Assembly: GCA_934630485.1 (NCBI GenBank)
Contig: CAKTWD010000062.1
Span: 1-9,838 of the forward strand
Direction of reading: 5' to 3'
Length of the DNA: 9,838 nucleotides
Source of the DNA: an uncultured Eggerthellaceae bacterium
GTDB taxonomy: Bacteria; Actinomycetota; Coriobacteriia; Coriobacteriales; Eggerthellaceae
The notes below the pieces were generated by a model that saw only the letters and a list, made by a program, of their open reading frames with translations, was not told the origin of the DNA and searched no databases. Positions 1-6,585 of this stretch are shown in pieces (position 1 is the stretch's first letter; each line of letters opens with the position of its first letter). Both the position numbers and the translations under genes were made by a program.

Positions 1-1401
1 CAGGCTGCCGCTGAGGGTCGCCACACCGTTCTCGTTCGTTGGGAGACCACCCCTGACGACCTGGCCGGCATGATCGCTGCCGAGGGCATCCTCACCTCTC
101 ATGGCGGCAAGACTTCCCACGCTGCCGTTATCGCACGTGGCATGGGCGCACCGTGCGTCTGCGGCGTTGAGGCTCTGAAGATCGACGCCGAGAAGAAGGA
201 AGTCGTTGTTTCCGGCACCGACGTCGTGCTCCACGAGGGCGACGTCATCTCCATCGACGGCACCACCGGCATCGTCGTTTACGGCGCTGTCGACTTGGTC
301 ATGCCCGAGCTTACCGGCGACCTCGACACCATCCTCGAGTGGGCGGACGAGTTCCGTAAGCTCGGTGTTCGCGCTAACGCCGACAACCCCGATGACGCTC
401 AGCTTTCGCGCGATTTCGGCGCCGAGGGCATCGGTTTGTGCCGTACCGAGCATATGTTCCTGGGCGATCGTAAACAGATCATCCAGACTTTCATCCTGAA
501 CGAGGACGAGGAAATCCGCCAGAAGGCTGCCGACCAGCTCTACGAGGCCCAGACCGGCGACTTCTACGGCATGTTCAAGGCAATGGACGGCCTGCCCGTG
601 ATCGTTCGCCTTCTCGATCCGCCTCTGCATGAGTTCCTTGAGAGCCCCCGTGCCCTCGAGGTGGAAATCGCCAAGGCCGAGGCTGCTGGCGCTCCCGCTG
701 CCGAGCTTGCTGAGAAGCGTGCTCTTCTCGCTAAGATCGACTCGTTCGTCGAGGCCAACCCGATGCTCGGTCTGCGCGGCTGCCGCCTTGGCATCGTTTA
801 CCCGATCCTTCCGGTTCTGCAGGTTCGCGCTATCGCAACTGCTGCCGCCAAGCTTAAGAAGGAAGGCCTCGATCCGAAGCCCGAGATCATGATCCCGCTG
901 GTCAGCACCGTTAAGGAGCTTGCTAAGCTTCGCGAGGTCGCCGAGGGCGTCATCGCCGAGGTTGCTCAGGCCGAGGGCGTCGAGCTCGAGCTCGAGATCG
1001 GTACCATGATCGAGCTTCCGCGTGCTGCCGTCACCGCTGACGAGATCGCCACTCAGGCTGACTTCTTCAGCTTCGGCACCAATGACCTTACCCAGACCAC
1101 GTTCGGCTTCAGCCGCGACGACGTCGAGGGCGAGTTCATCCCGCAGTACCTGGAAGAGAAGCTGCTCCCGTACAACCCGTTCGCAACCATCGACCCCGGT
1201 GTTGCCAAGCTCGTCGACATGGGCTTCAACCTTGGCCGTCAGGGCAACCCCGATCTTACCGTCGGTGTTTGCGGCGAGCACGGTGGCGATCCCGACTCCA
1301 TCCATACCTTCAACAAGATCGGTTTGGATTACGTGTCCTGCTCGCCTTACCGCGTGCCGGTTGCCCGTCTTGCTGCTGCTCAGGCTGCGCTTCAGGACTA
1401 A
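1..1401 (+). CDS. ppdK: pyruvate, phosphate dikinase, C-terminal part (5' end outside window)
   Basis: The reading frame is open from base 1, so the gene starts upstream; 466 residues are visible, about the C-terminal half of a protein that is usually near 870-900 residues. PPDK interconverts pyruvate + ATP + phosphate and PEP + AMP + PPi in the cytosol, linking glycolysis and gluconeogenesis. Seen here: the phosphohistidine domain with GGKTSHAAVIARGMG, whose His (visible residue 40) carries the phosphate; then the PEP/pyruvate-binding TIM barrel with FGAEGIGLCRTEHMF, GLRGCRLG, SFGTNDLTQTTFGFSRDD and GVCGEHGGDP. The Cys of the last motif (visible residue 424) is the general acid/base residue. 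All key residues are intact. The diagnostic GGxTSH and GVCGEHGG motifs, with this length, favour PPDK over PEP synthase or PTS enzyme I. Codon choice is tight and C/G-ending, as in highly expressed genes. A terminator follows directly. Confidence 0.96.
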   Translation, partial: QAAAEGRHTVLVRWETTPDDLAGMIAAEGILTSHGGKTSHAAVIARGMGAPCVCGVEALKIDAEKKEVVVSGTDVVLHEGDVISIDGTTGIVVYGAVDLVMPELTGDLDTILEWADEFRKLGVRANADNPDDAQLSRDFGAEGIGLCRTEHMFLGDRKQIIQTFILNEDEEIRQKAADQLYEAQTGDFYGMFKAMDGLPVIVRLLDPPLHEFLESPRALEVEIAKAEAAGAPAAELAEKRALLAKIDSFVEANPMLGLRGCRLGIVYPILPVLQVRAIATAAAKLKKEGLDPKPEIMIPLVSTVKELAKLREVAEGVIAEVAQAEGVELELEIGTMIELPRAAVTADEIATQADFFSFGTNDLTQTTFGFSRDDVEGEFIPQYLEEKLLPYNPFATIDPGVAKLVDMGFNLGRQGNPDLTVGVCGEHGGDPDSIHTFNKIGLDYVSCSPYRVPVARLAAAQAALQD

Positions 1402-1414
1402 TTATTCCGAATCG

Positions 1415-1430
1415 CGTTGCTCGGGCAACG
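1415..1430. repeat. small hairpin between ppdK and its terminator
   Basis: CGTTGC and GCAACG form a perfect 6-bp stem with the loop TCGG, 13 bases after the ppdK stop codon. It has no T-run of its own and sits just before the larger terminator hairpin. It may stabilise the 3' end of the mRNA. The function is not shown by the sequence. Confidence 0.35.
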
Positions 1431-1441
1431 ACAGCGAAATC

Positions 1442-1474
1442 AAAGAAAGGCTCAGAAATGAGCCTTTCTTTTTT
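1442..1474 (+). terminator. rho-independent terminator of ppdK, possibly bidirectional
   Basis: AGAAAGGCTC (1444-1453) pairs perfectly with GAGCCTTTCT (1460-1469) across a 6-base loop, and two more A:T pairs extend the stem to 12 bp. On the plus strand it runs into a run of T residues, a classic intrinsic terminator for ppdK. It lies between two convergent genes. Read from the minus strand, the same stem is followed by a weaker T-rich tail (TTTGATTT), so it could also stop cysK-mnmA transcripts. Confidence 0.88.
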
Positions 1475-1517
1475 ATTGCCTGAATTGTCGGGTGGGTTAA
1501 GCGAGGCTGCCGGAAGG

Positions 1518-2630
1518 TTAGGCGATGGTGCCGCCGCATACCACCGAATCGTCGTCGTACACGACAGCGGCCTGACCAGCGGCGCATGCGCGTTGCGGTT
1601 CGTCGAAGGTGATGGCGATCTCGTCGTCACCGGTTTGCTCCACCCATGCGTTGCGCGCGGTTTGTCGATAATGGGTCTTCACGGTAAGGTGCTTTGGTTC
1701 CGGCAGATCTTCCAGGGCAATGAAGTTCACGCCCTTCACCACGATGCGGTTGCACTTCGTCTCTGCATCGGTGCCTACAATGAGGGCGTTTCGGCTGGGG
1801 TCCTTTGCGAAAACATAAAGGGGTTCGGGTGCGGCGACGCCGATGCCTTTTCGTTGACCGACGGTGTAGTTTATCAAGCCGGTGTGTTGCCCGACTTCTT
1901 TGCCGCTCATGTCTAGAATAGGACCTGGTTCAAACGAGAAACCCCGACGACGTCTGATGAACGAGGCGTAGTCTCCGTCGGGAACGAAGCAGATGTCTTG
2001 GCTCTCGGGCTTTTGAGAGTTCACGAACCCGTGATTTTCAGCTAGCTCGCGCACCTGCGGTTTCGACAGCTCTCCAAGGGGGAAGAGGGTATGGGCTAGC
2101 GCGTCCTGATTTAGGTGAAACAGGACATAGCTTTGGTCTTTATTGCGATCAAGCCCGCATTTCAGCAGATAGCGCCCTGTTTCGGGATTGAAGGCACGGC
2201 GAGCGTAGTGACCGGTTGCGGCATAGTCGAATCCAAGCTCCTTGCGATATCTCTGAAGTGCCTCGAATTTCACGAAGCGGTTGCAGTCGATGCAAGGGTT
2301 TGGGGTTTGGGCGCAGATGTAGCCGTCGCAGAAGCGGTCGATTACATCTGCGTTGAACGTATGCGAATAATCCTGAATGCAATGAGGTATGCCTAACGTC
2401 AAGCAAACCTGACGAGCATCTTCTGCATCTTTCGAAGAGCCGCAGGTTCCGTCGTCGTCAAGGCGAAGGTCTTCTCTTTCGAACATCTTCAAGGTGAGCC
2501 CCTGCGCTTCAAGGCCGGCTTCTTTCAGGAGAAGCGCAGCGACAGACGAATCCACGCCGCCGCTCATGGCGACAAGAACTCGTTCATTTATGCTGTCAGT
2601 TGCTTGGGGAACGACGTTGTCGGTGACCAT
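1518..2630 (-). CDS. mnmA: tRNA-specific 2-thiouridylase MnmA
   Basis: MnmA (TrmU) activates U34 of the Lys, Glu and Gln tRNAs with ATP and inserts sulfur to give s2U34, which supports accurate decoding. The 370-residue length is normal. Residues 23-29 (SGGVDSS) are the PP-loop that binds ATP. TPNPCIDCNRFVKF carries the first catalytic Cys (113), and the second is Cys214 in SQDICFVPDGDY; both are present. The RNKDQSYVLFHL segment is typical of the family, followed by the C-terminal barrel domains. The ATG gives a 16-residue tail before the first strand, and no better start lies closer. The ribosome-binding site is weak: AAAAGG sits 14 nt upstream, inside the end of cysK, so translation probably depends on coupling. 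The gap to cysK is 6 nt, so the two are co-transcribed. The usual sulfur donor, a cysteine desulfurase, is not in the window. Confidence 0.96.
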   Translation of the reverse strand: MVTDNVVPQATDSINERVLVAMSGGVDSSVAALLLKEAGLEAQGLTLKMFEREDLRLDDDGTCGSSKDAEDARQVCLTLGIPHCIQDYSHTFNADVIDRFCDGYICAQTPNPCIDCNRFVKFEALQRYRKELGFDYAATGHYARRAFNPETGRYLLKCGLDRNKDQSYVLFHLNQDALAHTLFPLGELSKPQVRELAENHGFVNSQKPESQDICFVPDGDYASFIRRRRGFSFEPGPILDMSGKEVGQHTGLINYTVGQRKGIGVAAPEPLYVFAKDPSRNALIVGTDAETKCNRIVVKGVNFIALEDLPEPKHLTVKTHYRQTARNAWVEQTGDDEIAITFDEPQRACAAGQAAVVYDDDSVVCGGTIA

Positions 2631-2636
2631 GCTGTC

Positions 2637-3581
2637 TTAATGCGCCTTTTCTTGAATGCCGAACGTGGCAGAGCTCAGGTAGCGCTCGCCGGTGTCGGGC
2701 AGGATCGCAACGATGGTCTTGCCCGCGTTTTCGGGACGCTCGGCAAGCTTACGTGCGGCGGCGACTGCGGCACCCGAGGAGATGCCAACAAGAAGGCCGT
2801 CTTTTGCAGCCAGTTCGCGGCCGGTTTCGAAGGCCTCGTCGTCGGAAATGGTGACGACCTCGTCGTAGATCTGGGTGTTCAGAGTTTCAGGGATGAAGCC
2901 CGCGCCAATGCCCTGGATACCGTGTGCTCCGCCGTGGCCCTCGGAAAGGACGGGGGAGGTGGCGGGCTCGACGGCGACAACCTTCACGTTGGGGTTCTTC
3001 GATTTAAGGAACTTGCCAGTACCGGATAGCGTGCCGCCAGTGCCAACGCCCGCGACGAAGATATCAACCTTGCCGTCGGTGTCTTTCCAGATCTCGGGAC
3101 CGGTGGTTGCCTCGTGCGCGGCGGGGTTGGCGGGGTTGGTGAACTGACCGGGAATGAACGAGTTCTCGATTTCGGCATGCAGTTGATCGGCTTTCTCGAT
3201 GGCGCCGCTCATGCCCTTCGATCCGTCGGTCAGAACCAGCTCGGCTCCGTATGCTTTCATGAGCTTGCGGCGCTCGATGGACATGGTCTCGGGCATCACG
3301 ATGATGATGCGCATGCCGCGGGCGGCGGCAAGCGAGGCCAAGCCGATGCCGGTGTTTCCGGACGTGGGCTCGATCAGGACGGTGTCTTTGTTGATCTTGC
3401 CTGCTGCCTCCGCGCTGTCAAGGAGAGCTTTCGCGACGCGGTCCTTGATGGAGCCTGCGGGATTCATCATCTCTACCTTGCCGAGGATGGTTGCGTTCAG
3501 GCCGTGGTTCTTCTCGAAGTTCGAAAGTTCAAGCAGCGGGGTGTTTCCGATAAGCTCGTCAATGCTTTTGCAGATGGTCAT
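2637..3581 (-). CDS. cysK: cysteine synthase A (O-acetylserine sulfhydrylase)
   Basis: This PLP enzyme makes L-cysteine from O-acetylserine and sulfide in the cytosol. The 314-residue length is typical. NPAGSIKDR holds the Schiff-base lysine (Lys46). PTSGNTGIG (72-80) is the substrate-carboxylate loop, GTGGT (180-184) cups the PLP phosphate, and SSGAAVAAA near the C-terminus supplies the serine that contacts the pyridine nitrogen. PDTGERYLS closes the protein as in CysK. Cystathionine beta-synthase is less likely because there is no haem or CBS domain. The ATG is preceded at 9 nt by AAGAAGG, a good ribosome-binding site. It is the first gene of a cysK-mnmA unit and diverges from dgt. CysK and CysM are hard to separate by eye, but length and motifs favour CysK. 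Confidence 0.95.
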   Translation of the reverse strand: MTICKSIDELIGNTPLLELSNFEKNHGLNATILGKVEMMNPAGSIKDRVAKALLDSAEAAGKINKDTVLIEPTSGNTGIGLASLAAARGMRIIIVMPETMSIERRKLMKAYGAELVLTDGSKGMSGAIEKADQLHAEIENSFIPGQFTNPANPAAHEATTGPEIWKDTDGKVDIFVAGVGTGGTLSGTGKFLKSKNPNVKVVAVEPATSPVLSEGHGGAHGIQGIGAGFIPETLNTQIYDEVVTISDDEAFETGRELAAKDGLLVGISSGAAVAAARKLAERPENAGKTIVAILPDTGERYLSSATFGIQEKAH

Positions 3582-3590
3582 GGGTTTGCG

Positions 3591-3601
3591 CCTTCTTCCT
3601 T
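3591..3601 (-). promoter_or_regulatory. ribosome-binding site of cysK
   Basis: On the minus strand this reads AAGGAAGAAGG, ending 9 nt before the cysK ATG. It is a purine-rich, well-spaced Shine-Dalgarno site and fixes the start at 3581. Confidence 0.7.
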
Positions 3602-3753
3602 CACCTTGCCGCGCGGGCGACAGGATCCGTTCCGTTGTTCGCGATAATATTACGGCGATAGGGCGGCATTGTGCCCGAGGATTCGAAAGTGCTTCTTAAT
3701 TTAACCTGCATGGCTGGTACAATCGCGATAAGCCAGAGACGAAGGGGGCCGCG
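3602..3753. other. divergent intergenic region between cysK and dgt
   Basis: This stretch must hold promoters for both directions. For dgt there is an extended -10 element (listed separately). For cysK the only AT-rich candidate is around 3644-3652, where the plus strand has the perfect 8-base palindrome TAATATTA. Read on the minus strand it gives TAATAT or TATTAT as a -10, but I find no convincing -35 at 16-18 nt. The palindrome could instead be part of an operator. There is no credible gene here. Confidence 0.4.
3715..3723 (+). promoter_or_regulatory. probable extended -10 promoter of dgt
   Basis: TGG followed by TACAAT matches the extended -10 pattern TGnTATAAT with one mismatch. The expected start of transcription is about 3730, giving a leader of roughly 24 nt that contains the dgt ribosome-binding site (AAGGGGG, 3742-3748, 5 nt before the ATG). 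The -35 region at 3695-3700 is poor, which is compatible with an extended -10 promoter. Confidence 0.45.
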
Positions 3754-4833
3754 ATGAAGGTTGTCCGCAGGGAAGAGCAGGAAGCGCGCGAGCATGACCT
3801 GTTGTGCGAGGGCGCAGCGTTTTCGGACGAAACCGAGGGAAGGGCGCGCTCGACCGAGCCCGATTACCTTCGTAACGAGTACCAGCGCGATCGCGACAAG
3901 ATCCTCCATACTAAGTCGTTTCGCCGCTTGTCTCATAAAACCCAGGTCTTCTTGGCGGTTGAGGGCGACCATTACCGCACTCGCTTGACGCATACGCTTG
4001 AAGTTGCCCAGATCGCGCGCACGGTTGCCCGCGCCTTGGCGCTGAACGAGGACTTAACCGAGGCCATTGCGCTTGGTCATGATCTTGGTCACACCCCATT
4101 CGGCCACACCGGCGAGGAGGCCATTGCGCGCAAGATCGCACAGTACCGCGGTTTGGCACCTGTGGGTTTCGCGGGTCCGTCCGACGCCGATCGTCAAGGC
4201 ATGTTGTTCAAACACAACGAGCAGAGCTTGCGCGTAGTCGAGGTCATCGAGAACGGTGGGCATGGGTTGAATCTCACGCCCGAGGTCCGAAACGGCATTC
4301 TGTGTCATTCGGGTGATTTGCGCGCGGAAACGCTTGAAGGGCGCGTTGTCGGCATCTGTGACCGTATCGCTTATATCAACCATGACATCGATGATGCGCT
4401 TCGCGCGGGCATTTTGAGCGAAGGGTCACTGCCCGAATCGACGCACCGCCTTTTGGGCTCCAACCATTCCGCGCGCATCGAGACGCTTGTGTCCGACCTG
4501 GTCGAGACGTCGGCCGTCAAGGGCGATATCCAACTGAGCCCCGCAATTGGCAAAGCCATGATAGAGCTGCGGTCTTTCCTTTTTGATTCGGTTTACGGAG
4601 CGCCGATGGTGCGCATGGAATCTGAGAAGGCGGTTCGCCTTGTCTCGACCCTGTTCGACTATTACATGCAGAATCCCCAGGTGGTTCCCGACGAATATCA
4701 TGCGATTTCCGGTGGCGACCATTTACGCGCAGTCATCGATTATGTTGCCGGCATGACCGACCGCTATGCGAAAGAGCGCTTCGAGTCGATTTTCGTTCCG
4801 CGCTCGATGGGTTTCGATCGACCGTTAGTGTGA
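3754..4833 (+). CDS. dgt: deoxyguanosinetriphosphate triphosphohydrolase-like HD-domain protein
   Basis: Proteins of this family split dNTPs, classically dGTP, into the deoxynucleoside and triphosphate, and so shape the dNTP pool. The 359-residue length fits the short bacterial dGTPase-like subfamily and not the ~500-residue E. coli Dgt. The N-terminal stretch RNEYQRDRDKILHTKSFRRL, followed by HKTQVF, is characteristic. The metal site is complete: His80 in RTRLTHTLEVAQIAR, His109-Asp110 in ALGHDLGHTPFGHTGEEA, and Asp203 in CDRIAYINHDIDDA. The ATG has AAGGGGG 5 nt upstream. The gene diverges from cysK and is followed after 73 nt by azlC, which has its own promoter, so dgt is probably monocistronic. 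In many bacteria this gene sits next to dnaG; it does not do so downstream here. Actual nucleotide preference cannot be read from the sequence. Confidence 0.93.
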   Translation: MKVVRREEQEAREHDLLCEGAAFSDETEGRARSTEPDYLRNEYQRDRDKILHTKSFRRLSHKTQVFLAVEGDHYRTRLTHTLEVAQIARTVARALALNEDLTEAIALGHDLGHTPFGHTGEEAIARKIAQYRGLAPVGFAGPSDADRQGMLFKHNEQSLRVVEVIENGGHGLNLTPEVRNGILCHSGDLRAETLEGRVVGICDRIAYINHDIDDALRAGILSEGSLPESTHRLLGSNHSARIETLVSDLVETSAVKGDIQLSPAIGKAMIELRSFLFDSVYGAPMVRMESEKAVRLVSTLFDYYMQNPQVVPDEYHAISGGDHLRAVIDYVAGMTDRYAKERFESIFVPRSMGFDRPLV

Positions 4834-4844
4834 CGTTTGTCGTG

Positions 4845-4863
4845 TGATCCGCTTTTTGGATCA
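4845..4863. terminator. short inverted repeat between dgt and azlC: weak dgt terminator or operator
   Basis: TGATCC and GGATCA form a perfect 6-bp stem around the 7-base loop GCTTTTT, 11 bases after the dgt stop codon. T-rich sequence follows but it is interrupted. It lies just upstream of the azlC promoter, so it could be a weak terminator for dgt or a regulator site for azlCD. The sequence does not decide. Confidence 0.3.
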
Positions 4864-4887
4864 TTTTGATCGGTTTTACGGCGCAAT

Positions 4888-4896
4888 TGCTATAAT
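4888..4896 (+). promoter_or_regulatory. extended -10 promoter of azlCD
   Basis: TGC directly before a perfect TATAAT (4891-4896) is an exact match to the extended -10 pattern TGnTATAAT. A TTGATC at 4866-4871 resembles a -35 but the 19-nt spacer is long; extended -10 promoters tolerate this. Transcription should start about 4903-4906, at most a few bases before the ATG at 4907. Its position inside a longer GTG-started frame argues that translation of azlC begins at 4907. Confidence 0.65.
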
Positions 4897-4906
4897 CGAT
4901 CTTCGC

Positions 4907-5596
4907 ATGTTTACAAGAAGCAACATAACCTCCGCCTTCCATGAGGCCTTGCCCATTATCCTTGGCTACGTCGCCATCGGCATTCCGTGCGGCATTCTGA
5001 GCGCATCCATAGGGATGAATGCGCTTCAGGTGCTGCTTATGGGCGTGTTGTTTTATTCGGGTGCAGGTCAGTTCATGATTCCCAACATGTGGCTTGCCGG
5101 GTCTCCTATCGGGGCGATCATCGCAAGCGTGTCGCTTGTCAATACCAGGCAGATGCTGTATTCGGCGTCGTTCGCGCCGTGGTGCGCCAATGCCCCCAAA
5201 CGCCTATCTTTCCTGTTTGCCGCAACGGTAACCGACGAGAGTTTCGGCGTGAACATGAACAAGTTCCTCGCCGGTGGTTGGACTGTTCAGGAGTCAACGC
5301 TGGTTAACCTGATGTCGCAGACGTCTTGGACGCTTTCGTGCGTTCTTGGCGTGCTGGTGGGCAATGCTATCGGCATTCCCTTGAGCATTGCCGCCTTCGC
5401 CATGACGTCTATCTTCATTTGCCTGTTGGCCACCCAGAAGATCTCTGCCGCGAACATCATCGCGGCTGTGTTCGCCATGGTCGGCGTGTTTGTTTGCAAG
5501 TGCGTGGGTCTTGCGGGCCCTGCCATCTTGATCGGCGCCATCGTTGGCGTTGCGTGCGCAATCGTGTTCTCTCGCGTGAAAGAGGCGAGGCGCTAA
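4907..5596 (+). CDS. azlC: AzlC family branched-chain amino acid exporter, large subunit
   Basis: AzlC with AzlD forms a membrane exporter of branched-chain amino acids; the B. subtilis pair gives resistance to 4-azaleucine. From the ATG at 4907 the protein has 229 residues, the usual size. It is strongly hydrophobic, with several membrane segments beginning near residue 14. Family landmarks are EALPIILGYVAIGIPCG, FYSGAGQF (49-56), NTRQMLYSASFAP (79-91) and TDESFGV (109-115). An in-frame GTG at 4844 would add 21 residues, but these are charged, unlike the family N-terminus, and would span the promoter, so I reject it. There is no Shine-Dalgarno site before 4907, which fits a leaderless transcript. 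azlD follows after one base. The substrate is inferred from the family. Confidence 0.9.
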   Translation: MFTRSNITSAFHEALPIILGYVAIGIPCGILSASIGMNALQVLLMGVLFYSGAGQFMIPNMWLAGSPIGAIIASVSLVNTRQMLYSASFAPWCANAPKRLSFLFAATVTDESFGVNMNKFLAGGWTVQESTLVNLMSQTSWTLSCVLGVLVGNAIGIPLSIAAFAMTSIFICLLATQKISAANIIAAVFAMVGVFVCKCVGLAGPAILIGAIVGVACAIVFSRVKEARR

Positions 5597-5597
5597 C

Positions 5598-5933
5598 ATG
5601 GTTTCTCCCATCACTTGGAACGATTTCACCATCATGTTGGTGCTGTGCGTGGTCACCATGCTTGCGTGCCGCGTGCTTCCCTTATTCGTTTTGAAGGGGA
5701 AGGAGCTGCCTCCTCGCATCGCCGAGGCACTGAGCTTCATCCCGCCCGCCGCATTCGCGGCGTTGGTTGCCAACGACTTGTTCACGCCTGGCATGTTCGA
5801 TACAGGTTTTTGGCCGGCAGGCATTCCTCTTCTTGCAGCGTTGGTCGTTGTCGTTGTTGCTCGTTTGACGAAATCGTTGCTTTGGTGCGCTCTTGCAGGT
5901 GTCGCGGCATACGCCTTGCTTTCTCTGCTATAG
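5598..5933 (+). CDS. azlD: AzlD family branched-chain amino acid exporter, small subunit
   Basis: This 111-residue, almost wholly hydrophobic protein is the small partner of AzlC. It has about four membrane segments (roughly residues 9-32, 46-60, 73-88 and 92-110). The family pattern is visible: an N-terminal segment ending in CRVLPLFVLKGKELPPRIAEALSFIPPAAFAALVA split by a short loop, then a Val-rich helix followed by RLTKSLLWCALAGV. The ATG lies one base after the azlC TAA, and AGAGGCGAGG in the end of azlC supplies the ribosome-binding site, so the two are translationally coupled and probably made in fixed ratio. The pair recurs next to each other across bacteria, which strengthens both calls. 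Confidence 0.9.
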   Translation: MVSPITWNDFTIMLVLCVVTMLACRVLPLFVLKGKELPPRIAEALSFIPPAAFAALVANDLFTPGMFDTGFWPAGIPLLAALVVVVVARLTKSLLWCALAGVAAYALLSLL

Positions 5934-5992
5934 TGTTTTAGTCGCGTTCGCGTCGCGGCTGTGTGCGAAGGTTTTACTTCTGACCTGCATCT

Positions 5993-6014
5993 TTATTCAA
6001 TGGTGAATAATTTT
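5993..6014 (+). terminator. probable terminator of azlCD
   Basis: TTATTCA and TGAATAA form a perfect 7-bp stem with the 4-base loop ATGG, followed at once by TTTT. The stem is AT-rich, so termination may be weak. It sits 60 bases after azlD and just before the rplS promoter. A regulator-binding palindrome is the alternative reading. Confidence 0.45.
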
Positions 6015-6035
6015 CGAAGGCGAAGCTGAAAATCC

Positions 6036-6064
6036 TTGCATCGCAAGTAGTAAGGCGATATACT
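6036..6064 (+). promoter_or_regulatory. probable rplS promoter
   Basis: TTGCAT (6036-6041) and TATACT (6059-6064) are separated by exactly 17 bases. The -10 matches consensus at five of six positions, the -35 at three. Transcription would start near 6071, leaving a leader of about 60 nt before the rplS ATG. The -10 lies inside a dyad (GTAGTA ... TACTAC) described separately. Confidence 0.55.
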
Positions 6065-6066
6065 AC
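6047..6066. repeat. dyad overlapping the rplS -10 box
   Basis: GTAGTA (6047-6052) and TACTAC (6061-6066) are perfect 6-base inverted repeats 8 bases apart, covering the spacer and -10 of the proposed rplS promoter. A third copy of TACTAC lies at 6080-6085, in the early leader. The arrangement resembles an operator, but a regulator is not identifiable from the window. Confidence 0.35.
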
Positions 6067-6131
6067 CTAATCGCGTCTTTACTACAGACTTTATTTATGT
6101 TTGGTTTGATCATATAGAAGGACTAAAGGAA

Positions 6132-6479
6132 ATGGATATCATTCGCGCAATCGAGCAGCAGCAGTTCAAGCAGGACATCCCTGAGTTCCACGTTGGCGAT
6201 AACGTTAAGGTTCACTATCGCATCACCGAGGGTAACCGCGAGCGTATCCAGGTTTTCCAGGGCGATGTCATCCGCCGTCACGGCGAGAGCAGCCGCGAGA
6301 CCTTCACCGTCCGCAAGATGAGCTTCTCCGTCGGCGTTGAGCGTACGTTCCCCGTTCATTCCCCGAAGATCGACCACATCGAGGTCGTTCGTGAGGGCAA
6401 GGTTCGTCGCGCAAAGCTCTATTACCTCCGCGACAAGGTTGGCAAGGCTGCCAAGATCAAGGAGAAGTCCTTCCGCTAA
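6132..6479 (+). CDS. rplS: 50S ribosomal protein L19
   Basis: L19 sits at the 30S-50S interface of the ribosome. The 115-residue length is standard and the sequence is a clear match along its whole length: IPEFHVGDNVKVHYRITEGNRERIQ, then FQGDVIRRHG, SFSVGVERTFPVHSPKIDHIEVVREGKVRRAKLYYLR, and a basic C-terminus. The ATG has AGAAGGA 9 nt upstream, with a second purine run (AAAGGA) immediately before it. The gene has its own promoter and a strong terminator, so it appears to be transcribed alone. Codon use is tight, as in ppdK. In many bacteria rplS follows trmD in the rpsP-rimM-trmD operon; here azlCD lies upstream instead. Confidence 0.98.
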   Translation: MDIIRAIEQQQFKQDIPEFHVGDNVKVHYRITEGNRERIQVFQGDVIRRHGESSRETFTVRKMSFSVGVERTFPVHSPKIDHIEVVREGKVRRAKLYYLRDKVGKAAKIKEKSFR

Positions 6480-6499
6480 GCCTTTTGGCTCAATTGCTT

Positions 6500-6528
6500 A
6501 AAGCCCGTGCTCTTGCGCGGGCTTTTTT
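6500..6528 (+). terminator. rho-independent terminator of rplS
   Basis: AAAGCCCGTGC (6500-6510) pairs with GCGCGGGCTTT (6515-6525), giving 11 bp with a single G-T wobble and the loop TCTT. The stem merges into a run of six T (6523-6528). It is the clearest intrinsic terminator in the window and separates rplS from rnhB. Confidence 0.92.
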
Positions 6529-6578
6529 CGTTGTAACATGGCTTTTTGCTGTTCCAACTTGTTTGGCAGTTTTGTTTC

Positions 6579-6585
6579 AGGAGGG
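6579..6585 (+). promoter_or_regulatory. ribosome-binding site of rnhB
   Basis: AGGAGGG lies 6 nt before the ATG at 6592, a near-perfect Shine-Dalgarno match at good spacing. It decides the rnhB start in favour of 6592 over the in-frame ATG at 6538, which has no such site and overlaps the tail of the rplS terminator region. Confidence 0.85.

Noticed and set aside
1269..1916. A 215-codon plus-strand open frame spanning the end of ppdK and the end of mnmA
   Set aside because: It crosses the ppdK terminator and lies antisense to mnmA; the protein resembles nothing and has no ribosome-binding site. Both overlapped genes are certain.
3114..3699. Plus-strand open frames of 166-177 codons opposite cysK
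   Set aside because: They are antisense shadows of a clear cysK gene, produced by high GC and codon bias, and show no family motifs.
4844..4906. N-terminal extension of azlC from GTG 4844
   Set aside because: It would be translated across a strong extended -10 promoter, has charged residues unlike the family, and has no ribosome-binding site.
6000..6029. Tiny ATG frame in the rplS upstream region as a leader peptide
   Set aside because: Nine codons, no ribosome-binding site, and it lies before the predicted rplS transcription start and inside the azlCD terminator hairpin.
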